Assembly: GCA_002399445.1 (NCBI GenBank) | Contig: DHDR01000007.1 | Coordinates: forward strand, 15,707-44,633 | Reading direction: 5' to 3' | Length of the DNA: 28,927 nucleotides | Source: Ruminococcaceae bacterium UBA4871 | Lineage (GTDB): Bacteria; Bacillota; Clostridia; Oscillospirales; Acutalibacteraceae | Shown: positions 1-8,300 of the stretch, one piece after another | Numbering within the stretch: the first letter of the stretch is position 1 | Layout: every line of letters begins with the position of its first letter | The notes under the pieces: model-generated | Databases searched by the model: none | Seen by the model: only the letters and a program-made list of their open reading frames with translations | What the model was told of the DNA's origin: nothing | Program-made: the position numbers and the translations under genes

Positions 1-492
1 ACCCGTATTCCGCCGCATAAGGAAGCACAGAATCTTGCCTCCGCGAAAGATCGGATGGCCATGTGCAGGCTGGGTGTGCAAGGAACTGGATGGCAGGTAA
101 GCAATATGGAGATCTGTCGGTGCACACCGAGCTATACGGCAGATACGCTGGAGCAGCTTGCTGCGGAAAACCCGGGTACGGAGCTTTACTTTGTAACGGG
201 AGAGGACATGTTTCTGACACTCCTTTCCTGGCATGATCCGAATCGGATTCTGCGGCTGGCCACGGTTTGTGCAGCGCCGCGCAGCACATCTGGAATGGGC
301 CGGATGCTTGCCTATGCCGACAGAATTCATCGAGCCGGCGGAAAAACACTGGTGCGGGATATTCGGTATCTTCCGGTGTCTTCCACGCAGGTGCGCGCTG
401 CTGTGCATGCCGGGAAAGGAATCGATCGTTTGGTTCCGCCTGCTGTTGCATCCTACATTGCACAGAATTCTTTGTATGGGGAGTCAATGTGA
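1..492 (+). CDS. nadD: nicotinate-nucleotide adenylyltransferase (5'-truncated)
   Basis: NadD joins nicotinate mononucleotide and ATP to give deamido-NAD in cytosolic NAD synthesis. The reading frame is open from the first base, so the window edge cuts off the start; 163 residues remain of a family usually about 200 long. The missing part would hold the N-terminal nucleotidyltransferase GxFxPxHxGH motif. What remains shows family marks in order: PPHK at the very beginning, SYTADTL, the FVTGEDMFLTLLSW block, and near the C-terminus VSSTQVR, which matches the conserved ISSTxIR motif. The stop codon is followed at once by the GTG start of yqeK, and nadD-yqeK-rsfS is a widespread Firmicute gene order, which supports the call. 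The internal ATG at base 55 is not the true start, because conserved sequence lies upstream of it. Confidence 0.93.
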   Translation, partial: TRIPPHKEAQNLASAKDRMAMCRLGVQGTGWQVSNMEICRCTPSYTADTLEQLAAENPGTELYFVTGEDMFLTLLSWHDPNRILRLATVCAAPRSTSGMGRMLAYADRIHRAGGKTLVRDIRYLPVSSTQVRAAVHAGKGIDRLVPPAVASYIAQNSLYGESM

Positions 493-1074
493 GTGGATAT
501 TACAGAATATAGAAGAACCATTCGGCCGCTGTTGGGAGATTATCGCTTTCATCATTCGGTGTGTGTCAGTGATGCCGCTGTTGAGTTAGCCAACATTTAT
601 GGTGCTGATCCAGAAAAAGCTCAGACTGCCGGAATCCTGCATGATGTGATGAAGGATATTCCGCATGAGGAACAGCTGGTGCGCATGAAGGAATATGGGG
701 TTCAATTGACAGAACTTGAGCAGCATGCGCCAAAACTGTGGCATGCCATTCTCGGTGCAGCTTATTTGCGCTATGTATTAGGAATTGCGGATCAAGATGT
801 GCTGAATGCTGTTCGCTATCATACAACTGGACGGGCACATATGTCACTTTTGGAAAAAATTATTTTTATTGCCGACTTTATTTCGGCAGACCGTACATAT
901 GATGGTGTGAAGGATTTCCGGAAAATGGCAAAGAAAAGTCTGCCGAAAGTCATGCATGCAGAGCTTGCTTACACAATCTTTAAGTTAGCAAAAGATGGGG
1001 TGCCAATCCATCCGGATACATTCGCCGCATATAACGAGGTCTCACTTGAGATCATCTCACAACAGAAAGGCTGA
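493..1074 (+). CDS. yqeK: HD-domain Ap4A hydrolase YqeK
   Basis: The 193-residue protein matches the YqeK family, metal-dependent HD phosphohydrolases that split diadenosine tetraphosphate symmetrically into two ADP. Visible motifs are RFHHS at residues 18-22, the HD pair H50-D51 in ILHDVMKD, H84 in WHAILGA, RYHTTG near residue 108, and IADFI with the second metal-binding Asp near residue 127. The start is GTG, directly after the nadD stop; a GGGGAG ribosome site lies about 9 bases upstream, inside the end of nadD. Translational coupling with nadD is therefore likely. Length and motif order are normal for the family. Because of its place between nadD and rsfS, older annotations often call it a putative nicotinate-nucleotide adenylyltransferase, which is wrong for this fold. 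Confidence 0.93.
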   Translation: MDITEYRRTIRPLLGDYRFHHSVCVSDAAVELANIYGADPEKAQTAGILHDVMKDIPHEEQLVRMKEYGVQLTELEQHAPKLWHAILGAAYLRYVLGIADQDVLNAVRYHTTGRAHMSLLEKIIFIADFISADRTYDGVKDFRKMAKKSLPKVMHAELAYTIFKLAKDGVPIHPDTFAAYNEVSLEIISQQKG

Positions 1075-1078
1075 TTGT

Positions 1079-1438
1079 ATGGAATCAAAAGTACTGGCCC
1101 AAAAAGCTATCCAAGTTTTAGATCAAAAAAAAGCAAAAGATTTGAAGCTGATTGGTATTTCCGATATATCCAGTCTTGCGGATTACTTTGTCCTTGCTAC
1201 CGGTACCAGCAGCACCCATGTGAAAGCATTGGCGGATGAAGTCGAGTTTCAGTTAAAAGAAGCGGGAGTGGCTCCTGATCATGTGGAGGGGTATCGCAGC
1301 AATTCATGGATCCTTATCGATTATAGTTCTGTGGTAGTCCATATTTTTACACCGGATGCCCGCAAATTTTATGACCTGGACCGTTTGTGGCAGGACGGCA
1401 CAGCTATCGATGTTTCGGGGCTCTTGACTCAGGAATAA
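1079..1438 (+). CDS. rsfS: ribosomal silencing factor RsfS
   Basis: RsfS (the Iojap/DUF143 family) binds ribosomal protein uL14 on the large subunit and blocks subunit joining when nutrients are short. The 119-residue product has the family landmarks: LADYFVLATG near residues 37-46, HVKALADE, EGYRSNSWILIDY, VVVHIF and a final FYDLDRLW. The frame is open further upstream, to 995, but an AGAAAGG site eight bases before the ATG at 1079, and the fact that homology begins there, fix this start only 4 bases after the yqeK stop. It is the third gene of the nadD-yqeK-rsfS-leuS operon. Nothing is unusual about its length or conserved residues. Confidence 0.94.
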   Translation: MESKVLAQKAIQVLDQKKAKDLKLIGISDISSLADYFVLATGTSSTHVKALADEVEFQLKEAGVAPDHVEGYRSNSWILIDYSSVVVHIFTPDARKFYDLDRLWQDGTAIDVSGLLTQE

Positions 1439-1474
1439 GCACTTCAGGAAGTTTTAAGAATAGAGGGTAAGAAC

Positions 1475-3886
1475 ATGAAATACGACCATAAAGCAATTGA
1501 AAAGAAGTGGCAGGATGCTTGGGAAAAAGCGGGCGTTTTTCACGCAGAGAATAACAGCAGGAAGCCTAAGTATTATGCATTGATTGAGTTTCCGTATCCG
1601 TCTGGTCAGGGCTTGCATGTTGGGCATCCGCGCCCTTATACCGCGCTGGATATTATTGCTCGAAAGCGCCGTATGCAGGGTTATAATGTTCTGTATCCAA
1701 TTGGCTGGGATGCATTTGGACTTCCAACAGAGAATTATGCCATTAAAAATCACGTCCATCCCGCACAAGTGACGAAAAAGAACATTGCCAGGTTTAAACA
1801 GCAGATTAAAAGTCTCGGCATTTCTTTTGACTGGAGCAGAGAAATCAATACTACAGATCCAGAGTATTATAAATGGACGCAGTGGATTTTCCTGCAGCTT
1901 TTCAAGCATGGGTTAGCCTATAAAAAGGAAATGAACGTTAACTGGTGCACCGGCTGCAAATGCGTGCTGGCGAATGAAGAAGTGGTAGAGGGCGTTTGTG
2001 AGCGCTGCGGAAGTCCAGTTGTACACAAAGTCAAAAGCCAGTGGATGCTGAAAATTACGGAATATGCGCAGAAACTGATTGACGGATTGGACGATGTTGA
2101 TTATCCGGAACGCGTCAAAACGCAGCAAAAAAACTGGATTGGCCGCAGTGAAGGAGCCGAAGTCGATTTTAAGACGACAGTCGGTGATACCCTGACAGTC
2201 TATACGACCCGCCCGGATACACTTTTTGGGGCGACTTATATGGTCATTTCTCCGGAGCATCCTTACATTGAAAAGTGGAAAGATCATCTTGAAAATTTAG
2301 ATGCTGTCCGCGAATATCAGGAAAAAGCGGCCCGAAAGAGTGAATTTGAACGTGCTGAAGTTGCAAAGGACAAAACCGGTGTTAAATTAGAAGGCGTTTC
2401 CGCTGTTAATCCGGTCAACGGAAAAGAAATTCCGATTTTTATTTCTGATTATGTCCTGATGACATATGGCACCGGTGCGATTATGGCTGTACCTGCACAT
2501 GATACCCGTGACTGGGAGTTTGCCCGCAAATTTGACCTGCCGGTGATTGAAGTGGTCCAAGGCGGCAATGTCGAAAAAGAAGCCTTCACAGATTGTGCAA
2601 CGGGAACAATGGTGAATTCCGGCTTTTTAAATGGCCTTCCGGTTGAGAAAGCAAAAGAAGAAATTAAGACATACATGGAAGAAAAGGGATTCGGTCATCG
2701 GAAAATCAATTACAAACTCCGTGACTGGGTGTTTGCCCGCCAGCGTTATTGGGGAGAACCGATTCCAATTGTTCATTGCGACAAATGCGGCTATGTACCG
2801 GTACCGGAAGATCAGCTTCCGATACGTCTGCCGGAAGTCGAGAGTTATGAGCCGACAGATGACGGGGAGTCCCCACTGGCAAAAATGACCGATTGGGTCA
2901 ATACCACTTGTCCGCGCTGCGGAGGGCCTGCCAAGCGGGAAACGGACACCATGCCGCAGTGGGCCGGATCTTCTTGGTATTTTCTGCGTTATACGGATCC
3001 GCACAACGATAAGGAATTTGCCAGTAAGGAAGCGATGAAGTATTGGCTGCCTGTGGACTGGTATAACGGCGGCATGGAACACACCACTTTACATTTGCTT
3101 TACAGCCGGTTCTGGCATAAATTCCTGTATGATATTGGGGAAGTTCCTACACCAGAACCTTACGCAAAACGGACAAGCCACGGGATGATTTTGGGTGAAA
3201 ATGGTGAAAAAATGAGTAAATCCCGCGGCAACGTTGTGAATCCGGATGACGTGGTCGATGAATACGGCGCAGATACCCTTCGCCTGTATGAAATGTTTAT
3301 CGGCGATTTTGAAAAAGCAGCTCCGTGGAATACCTCCAGCATGAAAGGCTGCCGCCGCTTTGTTGAACGCTATTTTGCCTTACAGGATATTTTGGTTCCG
3401 GGCAATCAGATTCGTCCGGAAATTGAGACGGCATTCCACAAAACCATCAAAAAAGTCAGCGGTGATATTGAAAATCTGAAATTCAATACAGCAATTGCAG
3501 CTTTGATGTCTTTACTGAACGAGATTGCGGCTAAAGGCACTATCAATCGGGAAGAAATGCGTATTTTCACCATTCTGCTGAATCCGTTTGCTCCACATGT
3601 CACGGAAGAAGTTTGGGCAAACCTGCACTATAATGATAAAATGGCATGCCAGCAGGAATGGCCTTCCTATGATGAGCAAAAATGTAAAGATGCTGAGATT
3701 GAGATTGCGGTGCAGGTCAATGGAAAAGTCCGCGCACGGATTACTTTGCCAACTGCTGTTACCAAGGAAGATGCGCTTTCTGCAGCGAAGGCAAACAAAA
3801 AGATTGCCGAGGAAATAGCCGGGAAGAATTTGGTAAAAGAAATTTATGTTCCAGGGAAGTTGGTCAATCTTGTTGCAAAGGGATAA
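1475..3886 (+). CDS. leuS: leucyl-tRNA synthetase
   Basis: This class Ia aminoacyl-tRNA synthetase charges tRNA-Leu with leucine and edits mischarged isoleucine or norvaline. The 803-residue protein is of normal bacterial size. The ATP-binding HIGH motif appears as HVGH at residues 48-51 and KMSKS at 579-583. Two cysteine pairs that look like zinc ribbons are visible (CTGCKC with CERCG near residues 160-180, and CDKCG with CPRCGG near 435-490). The CP1 editing domain has the TTRPDTLFGATY block and YGTGAIMAVPAHD with its conserved Asp. The C-terminal tRNA-binding region ends with the conserved QVNGKVRARI. An AGAGGG ribosome site lies 7 bases before the ATG. The gene follows rsfS by 36 bases with no room for a T-box leader, so it is probably transcribed with the upstream genes. 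Confidence 0.98.
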   Translation: MKYDHKAIEKKWQDAWEKAGVFHAENNSRKPKYYALIEFPYPSGQGLHVGHPRPYTALDIIARKRRMQGYNVLYPIGWDAFGLPTENYAIKNHVHPAQVTKKNIARFKQQIKSLGISFDWSREINTTDPEYYKWTQWIFLQLFKHGLAYKKEMNVNWCTGCKCVLANEEVVEGVCERCGSPVVHKVKSQWMLKITEYAQKLIDGLDDVDYPERVKTQQKNWIGRSEGAEVDFKTTVGDTLTVYTTRPDTLFGATYMVISPEHPYIEKWKDHLENLDAVREYQEKAARKSEFERAEVAKDKTGVKLEGVSAVNPVNGKEIPIFISDYVLMTYGTGAIMAVPAHDTRDWEFARKFDLPVIEVVQGGNVEKEAFTDCATGTMVNSGFLNGLPVEKAKEEIKTYMEEKGFGHRKINYKLRDWVFARQRYWGEPIPIVHCDKCGYVPVPEDQLPIRLPEVESYEPTDDGESPLAKMTDWVNTTCPRCGGPAKRETDTMPQWAGSSWYFLRYTDPHNDKEFASKEAMKYWLPVDWYNGGMEHTTLHLLYSRFWHKFLYDIGEVPTPEPYAKRTSHGMILGENGEKMSKSRGNVVNPDDVVDEYGADTLRLYEMFIGDFEKAAPWNTSSMKGCRRFVERYFALQDILVPGNQIRPEIETAFHKTIKKVSGDIENLKFNTAIAALMSLLNEIAAKGTINREEMRIFTILLNPFAPHVTEEVWANLHYNDKMACQQEWPSYDEQKCKDAEIEIAVQVNGKVRARITLPTAVTKEDALSAAKANKKIAEEIAGKNLVKEIYVPGKLVNLVAKG

Positions 3887-3983
3887 AGCAATTTTGAGCT
3901 GAATGAGCCTGCTGCTTTTTGTGGCAGCACATAGCCAGTATGAAAAGAAAAAGTTTGAACATACTGACTCTGAGGTGATTTCA

Positions 3984-4163
3984 GTGATTGACTTTTATAG
4001 TCCGGGTTTCCCCAATACTTTTGGACCGTTTTTTAACAGCACGAATTTGCAAAATGAATTTCTTTCTCTTCCAGAGGATGCTCAGCAGGCCATCCTCAAA
4101 ACTGATATTCACAGCGAAGAAGAACTGCGTAACTGCATCCAGCAATACAAAAGAAAAGCATGA
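3984..4163 (+). CDS. small hypothetical protein, 59 residues
   Basis: This is a short orphan gene 97 bases after leuS. A GAGGTG ribosome site sits 6 bases before a GTG start, giving a protein that begins MIDFYSPGFP and ends in a basic tail (QQYKRKA). An in-frame ATG at 3903 would add 27 residues but lacks a ribosome site. The product has no membrane segment or signal peptide; it looks like a small soluble protein with an aromatic, proline-rich N-terminal part and a predicted helical C-terminal half (LPEDAQQAILKTDIHSEEELRNCI). A hairpin terminator starts immediately at its stop codon, which argues that it is the last gene of the leuS transcript and really translated. I do not recognise a function. 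Confidence 0.6.
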   Translation: MIDFYSPGFPNTFGPFFNSTNLQNEFLSLPEDAQQAILKTDIHSEEELRNCIQQYKRKA

Positions 4164-4201
4164 GAAGCGGGAAGTGGAGCAAATTGCCCCGCTTCTTTTT
4201 A
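4164..4201 (+). terminator. Rho-independent terminator after leuS and the small orphan gene
   Basis: An 8-bp perfect stem (GAAGCGGG at 4164-4171 with CCCGCTTC at 4188-4195) is followed by a run of T's from 4196. It begins one base after the orphan gene's stop codon and ends the nadD-leuS transcription unit. Confidence 0.85.
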
Positions 4202-4281
4202 CTGTTATATAGTGAAAATGTTTTTGCAATTTTTGAATCAAAAAGAAACAGAAGTGTAACCCATCAAGATGGTTCTGCGAC

Positions 4282-4311
4282 TTGATTTACAACTGTTTCT
4301 TGTGATATAAT
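4282..4311 (+). promoter_or_regulatory. predicted sigma-A promoter for the PASTA protein gene
   Basis: TTGATT at 4282-4287 and TATAAT at 4306-4311 are separated by 18 bases. They lie after the previous terminator and about 170 bases before the next start codon, so transcription would include a leader of roughly 160 bases. The call rests on consensus match and position only. Confidence 0.55.
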
Positions 4312-4381
4312 AATATCCATTGAATTAGAAATTGAATTTTTAATATTATTATACAGCATTGAATAGACATTAAACATACAG

Positions 4382-4446
4382 AAAAGCAAAACCTGCTCAG
4401 TATTTTCCAAGTAGAAAAAGATGTGCAGGTCTTTCTGTTTGCTTTT
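4382..4446 (+). repeat. long inverted repeat in the leader of the PASTA protein gene
   Basis: An outer 9-bp helix (AAAAGCAAA at 4382-4390 with TTTGCTTTT at 4438-4446) encloses a 6-bp helix (ACCTGC at 4391-4396 with GCAGGT at 4425-4430), leaving a one-sided bulge of 7 bases. It lies in the predicted 5' leader and ends about 17 bases before the AAAGGAG ribosome site. There is no run of T's after it, so it is not an ordinary terminator. Confidence 0.45.
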
Positions 4447-4479
4447 GTATGGCAATTTAGTTAAAAGGAGCAGGCATCT

Positions 4480-6315
4480 ATGACAGGCTATGAGCATCTG
4501 TGTATGAATTGTATGTCTGACACGGAAGGAAAATCACCATGTCCGCATTGTGGGTTTTCTGAAGATGAGCCGCAGCAGGAGGACGCTTTACCTTATCGCA
4601 CAGTTTTACAGGAACGATATATGATTGGGCGCGTCAAATTTGCAAATAGTGAAGGATTTACCTATATCGGCTTTGATATGCAGCAATTGTGTCCCATACA
4701 GATTCGTGAATTTTTTCCACGGAAAATTTGTGCCCGTATGCCGGAAAGTACAGATATTGCAGTGATTGCCGGCAATGAACTGGAATTTGATGATTATTTA
4801 AATGACTTTGTGAATTATCAGGAGTCTATTGCCAAGTTTATGGACCAGCCGGCAATGATTACAGTGCTGGATATTTTTGAGGAAAACTATACTGCTTATG
4901 TCATTTCTCCATGGGAAGAGTCCATTACCCTTCGCTATTTTGTTCAAAAGAGCGGTGGCTCTCTTTCATGGAATGCTGCATGGAAACTTTTCATGCCGGT
5001 CATTTCGGCCGTTTCTGCTATGTATGCTTCCGGAGTGGGACATTATGGAATTTCGCCAGACACGCTGTTCATCATGCAGGATGGCAGCATGCAGCTTGGA
5101 AATTTTGATTCTGCCTTCATGCGCAAAGTCGGTGGAAATTTGGAACCGGATATGGTTGCGGGCTGTGCTGCTGTGGAGCAATATAATCCTGATGGGAAGC
5201 TTGAAGAATGCACGGATGTTTACGGTATGGCAGCATCTCTGTTTTTTGCATTGACTGGTGTTTTGCCAAAAGCGGCTCTGGAGCGCCGGAAAGATCCCCG
5301 GCTCCTTTTGTCAGCCAGTACGATTAAGAGCATTCCGCCGTATGTCATCACAGCACTTGCCAATGCGCTGCAGATTGAGCCGCAAAATCGGACAAGTACA
5401 TTTGAACGTTTCCGTGCGGAATTGTCTGCGGCACCTACGCCCACAGCTTCTTTGGAGGAAACACAGAGCCTTCGCCGTATACCTGTTTCTCAAAATGAAG
5501 ATGTGGGCAGTGAAGAGGACGAACCCCAAGATGGTCACAATCGATCCATTCCCAAATTTGTTTGGATTATACTTGCCTGTGTGGCGGTGTTGGTATGCTT
5601 GATAGTTGGAATTGTTTTATATCGGGCAGCACACCCTAATTCAGCAAATAGCCTTGACTCGGTTTCTGAATCCTCTTTGGTTTCCAACGCCAGCCGCGTT
5701 GGCGTGGAGGGAACGGCATCAGCAGCTGCTAAAACAGGATCTGGAACGGCAGTGCAGCAAGAGAGCGGAAAGCAATCTGGAAACTCTTCATCAGCATCAG
5801 CTGCATCGGGCAGCACATCAAATAACTCTCAGGAAGATGCATCAACTGCTTCATCTGCTTCGTCACAGACGTCGGACAGCAGCCAGATTAGCGTTCCCAA
5901 TCTGATTGGTAAGCGCTATTCCAGTTTGGAAAATACTTCTGACTATCAGGTCGTTCAGACTGGGAAGGAATTTAGTGACAGTATTCAGGAAGGCTACATT
6001 ATTTCACAAACGCCAGCTGCCGGATCGGGAAAGATGGTGAAGGGCGCGGCGATTTCCGTTACTGTTAGTCAGGGCAAAGCATTACGTACTTTGCCGGATA
6101 TCAGGGGGAAATCTTATCAGGATGCAAAAGCTGCAGTAGCCGCTGCCGGATTTATTCCAGACGGTAAACAAAAGCAGTATAGTGACAGTGTTGCAGATGG
6201 AACAGTCATTGGCTATGGGGATGGTCTTACGGCAGGCAGCAAATTAAACTATCAGTATTCTGTAACGATTATTGTCAGTGCTGGAGCTCAGGATACAGAT
6301 GACAATAATGACTGA
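4480..6315 (+). CDS. zinc-ribbon / pseudokinase / transmembrane / PASTA protein
   Basis: The 611-residue protein has this order: a zinc-ribbon-like N-terminus (CMNC at 8-11, CPHC at 21-24), a protein-kinase fold from about 45 to 305, a charged linker, one membrane helix at about 360-383, a long Ser/Ala/Asn-rich linker to about 468, and two PASTA domains (about 470-540 and 541-609) outside the cell. PASTA domains in Firmicutes usually bind muropeptides or beta-lactams, as in PrkC/Stk1. The kinase part keeps the REFFP block typical of one kinase subgroup, but the VAIK lysine is Arg76, the HRD aspartate is Gly190, the catalytic-loop Asn is Thr195, and DFG reads NFD (208-210). It is therefore probably catalytically dead, a scaffold or sensor at the cell wall. 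The ribosome site AAAGGAG is strong. It stands alone, between a leader and a terminator. Confidence 0.85.
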   Translation: MTGYEHLCMNCMSDTEGKSPCPHCGFSEDEPQQEDALPYRTVLQERYMIGRVKFANSEGFTYIGFDMQQLCPIQIREFFPRKICARMPESTDIAVIAGNELEFDDYLNDFVNYQESIAKFMDQPAMITVLDIFEENYTAYVISPWEESITLRYFVQKSGGSLSWNAAWKLFMPVISAVSAMYASGVGHYGISPDTLFIMQDGSMQLGNFDSAFMRKVGGNLEPDMVAGCAAVEQYNPDGKLEECTDVYGMAASLFFALTGVLPKAALERRKDPRLLLSASTIKSIPPYVITALANALQIEPQNRTSTFERFRAELSAAPTPTASLEETQSLRRIPVSQNEDVGSEEDEPQDGHNRSIPKFVWIILACVAVLVCLIVGIVLYRAAHPNSANSLDSVSESSLVSNASRVGVEGTASAAAKTGSGTAVQQESGKQSGNSSSASAASGSTSNNSQEDASTASSASSQTSDSSQISVPNLIGKRYSSLENTSDYQVVQTGKEFSDSIQEGYIISQTPAAGSGKMVKGAAISVTVSQGKALRTLPDIRGKSYQDAKAAVAAAGFIPDGKQKQYSDSVADGTVIGYGDGLTAGSKLNYQYSVTIIVSAGAQDTDDNND

Positions 6316-6327
6316 ATCAATTAAAAT

Positions 6328-6377
6328 AAGCCTTCCAACAGCCGCTTCGTGACAAAACTGGTGGAGGCTTTTTGTTT
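6328..6377 (+). terminator. Rho-independent terminator after the PASTA protein gene
   Basis: AAGCCT and CCA at 6328-6337 pair with TGG and AGGCTT at 6362-6370, with a single bulged T, and are followed by TTTGTTTT. It starts 12 bases after the stop codon of the PASTA protein gene and ends before the LysR gene. Confidence 0.7.
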
Positions 6378-6429
6378 TATCTTTAATAGGCTTTAAGATG
6401 CAGTGTATCATTTGGTCAGGAGGCTTATT

Positions 6430-7353
6430 ATGACACTTCAGCAACTTCGCTATGTTTCCAAAATTGTAAGCTGTGGTTCGTTTAATGAAGCTGCCCGGCA
6501 ACTCTATACAGCACAATCTACACTTTCCAGTGCGGTAAAAGAGCTGGAAACGGAATTGAAAATTGAAATCTTTAACCGTTCTCCGCAGGGTATTTCACTC
6601 ACAGCAGAGGGAGCGGAGTTCCTTTCCTATGCACGGCAGATTTTGGAACAGACGGAATTGCTGGAGCAGCGATATTTGAACCGGCCTCCGCAAAAACAAC
6701 TGTGCGCTGTTTCAACTCAACACTATGCCTTTGCTGTAGAGGCGTTTGTGGCACTGATTCAGGAAGCTGACACACCGGAATACCGGTTTACCCTGCGGGA
6801 AACGCGTACCCACAATATAATTGAAGATGTCAGTACATTTCGCAGTGAAATTGGAATTTTGTATCTCAATGATTTTAATCAGGCTGTACTTACCAAATTA
6901 CTGAAAGGGAAGCACTTGACGTTTTATCCGCTCTTTCATGCAAAACCGCATGTGTTTCTCAGCAGGGAGCACCCGCTTGCAAAACAAAAAAGCATTACAC
7001 TGAAAGAACTGGATCCCTATCCGCGCCTTTCCTTTGAGCAGGGTGAATACAACTCTTTTTATTATTCAGAAGAAATTTTGAGTACAGAAGAACATCAGAA
7101 AAGTATCTATGTCAGTGATCGGGCAACTCTTTTTAATCTTTTGATTGGTCTTAATGGTTATACCCTTTGCACAGGAGTGCTGAACAGTGACTTAAATGGG
7201 GAAAATATCATTGCGGTTCCTCTGAAAAGCAACGAAAACATGCTGGTAGGGTGGATTGCTAACAGCAAAACCAACCTGAGCAGGATGGCTGAGCGCTATC
7301 TGCAAAAACTAAAAGAAATTCTTCGTCAGGATGGGTTTAAAGTCCTTTCTTAA
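6430..7353 (+). CDS. LysR-family transcriptional regulator
   Basis: The 307-residue protein has the N-terminal winged helix-turn-helix of LysR regulators (residues 1-60: MTLQQLRYV, FNEAARQLYTAQSTLSSAVKELE, IEIFNRS, LTAEG), a linker helix, and a C-terminal periplasmic-binding-protein-like effector domain from about residue 88. The ATG at 6430 is preceded 7 bases upstream by a perfect AGGAGG; an in-frame ATG at 6403 has no such site. The gene is monocistronic, bounded by terminators on both sides, and convergent with metEF. LysR regulators such as MetR often control methionine genes, so metEF is a possible target, but this rests on position alone. The inducer cannot be read from the sequence. 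Confidence 0.92.
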   Translation: MTLQQLRYVSKIVSCGSFNEAARQLYTAQSTLSSAVKELETELKIEIFNRSPQGISLTAEGAEFLSYARQILEQTELLEQRYLNRPPQKQLCAVSTQHYAFAVEAFVALIQEADTPEYRFTLRETRTHNIIEDVSTFRSEIGILYLNDFNQAVLTKLLKGKHLTFYPLFHAKPHVFLSREHPLAKQKSITLKELDPYPRLSFEQGEYNSFYYSEEILSTEEHQKSIYVSDRATLFNLLIGLNGYTLCTGVLNSDLNGENIIAVPLKSNENMLVGWIANSKTNLSRMAERYLQKLKEILRQDGFKVLS

Positions 7354-7383
7354 TCAATCTTATATATATAATATACACAAGTA

Positions 7384-7427
7384 AAAAACCGTTTCAGAGT
7401 TTTGCTTTCTACTCTGAAACGGTTTTT
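7384..7427. terminator. bidirectional terminator between the lysR gene and metF
   Basis: A perfect 17-bp stem (7384-7400 with 7411-7427, loop of 10) has A's on its left and T's on its right on each strand. It thus ends transcription of the LysR gene on plus and of metE-metF on minus. Confidence 0.92.
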
Positions 7428-7436
7428 GCTTTGCAT

Positions 7437-8300
7437 TTACTTTTTAAAAAGTGTTTCTGTCGCTTTGCAAATTCTGCGTGCAACAAATGGATTGTTCATT
7501 GTGTATAAATGAATTCCGTCCACCCCGTGAGAAACAAGGTCTACAATCTGATCCACTGCGTAGGCAATACCCGCATCTCGCATGGCATCAGGATTATCAC
7601 CGTATCGGTCCATCATTGTTCTGAATTTTTCCGGTAAAGATGCACCGCACAAGCTGACCATGTGCTGTATCTGCTTTTTGTTGATAACTGGCATAATTCC
7701 GGCTTCAATGGGTACTGTAATGCCTGCTGCGCGGACTTTCTTTAGAAAAGAATAAAAGCACGAATTGTCCAGAAACAGTTGGGATATCAGATGGGTGGCT
7801 CCAGCATTGGTCTTTTCTTTCAGGTGTCTGATATCGGTATCCATATCCGGTGCTTCCGGATGCGTTTCCGGATAGCATGCTGCAATAATATGGAGATGCT
7901 TGAACTGCTTTAGAAACGCAATGAGGTCGCTGGCATGCACAAAGTCCCCCTGCGGATTTTGGTCGGAAACTGTATCGCCGCGAAGTGCCAATATATTTTG
8001 AGTACCGTTTTCCTGAAGCTGTTTAACAGTATCGGCTGCCTGTGCTCGGGAAAGGTAACGGCAGGGCAGATGCGCTACACTTTCAATTCCATATTGATTG
8101 TGAATAACAGAAGCAATCTCTACAGTTGCAGAATTATTTCCGCTGCCTGCCGCGCCATAGGTTACGCTGATAAAATCTGGATGCAACCCTTGCAGACCAT
8201 CTAATGTGTGGTAGACGGTGTCAATGGATGCATTTCTCTTGGGCGGAAAAATTTCAAAAGAAAATACGGTATGATCACGAAACAGGGAATCGGAGATCAC
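7437..8300 (-). CDS. metF: methylenetetrahydrofolate reductase
   Basis: MetF reduces 5,10-methylenetetrahydrofolate to 5-methyltetrahydrofolate, the methyl donor for methionine synthesis. The 287-residue TIM-barrel protein has FSFEIFPPK with the catalytic Glu near residue 18, ISVTYGAAGS, LALRGD near residue 108, and a flavin/folate-binding ATHLISQLFLD segment. Length is normal for the bacterial catalytic domain. The start is a GTG whose last two bases, with the next A, form the TGA of metE, a 4-base overlap that implies translational coupling. It supplies the substrate of MetE, the gene just upstream. It ends 10 bases before the bidirectional terminator. Confidence 0.96.
   Translation of the reverse strand: MISDSLFRDHTVFSFEIFPPKRNASIDTVYHTLDGLQGLHPDFISVTYGAAGSGNNSATVEIASVIHNQYGIESVAHLPCRYLSRAQAADTVKQLQENGTQNILALRGDTVSDQNPQGDFVHASDLIAFLKQFKHLHIIAACYPETHPEAPDMDTDIRHLKEKTNAGATHLISQLFLDNSCFYSFLKKVRAAGITVPIEAGIMPVINKKQIQHMVSLCGASLPEKFRTMMDRYGDNPDAMRDAGIAYAVDQIVDLVSHGVDGIHLYTMNNPFVARRICKATETLFKK

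Noticed and set aside
1439..1474. T-box leader for leuS
   Set aside because: The gap after rsfS is only 36 bases, far too short for a T-box.
3910..3929. TGCTGC/GCAGCA hairpin after leuS as a terminator
   Set aside because: The stem is 6 bp with no T run after it; the terminator at 4164 is much better.
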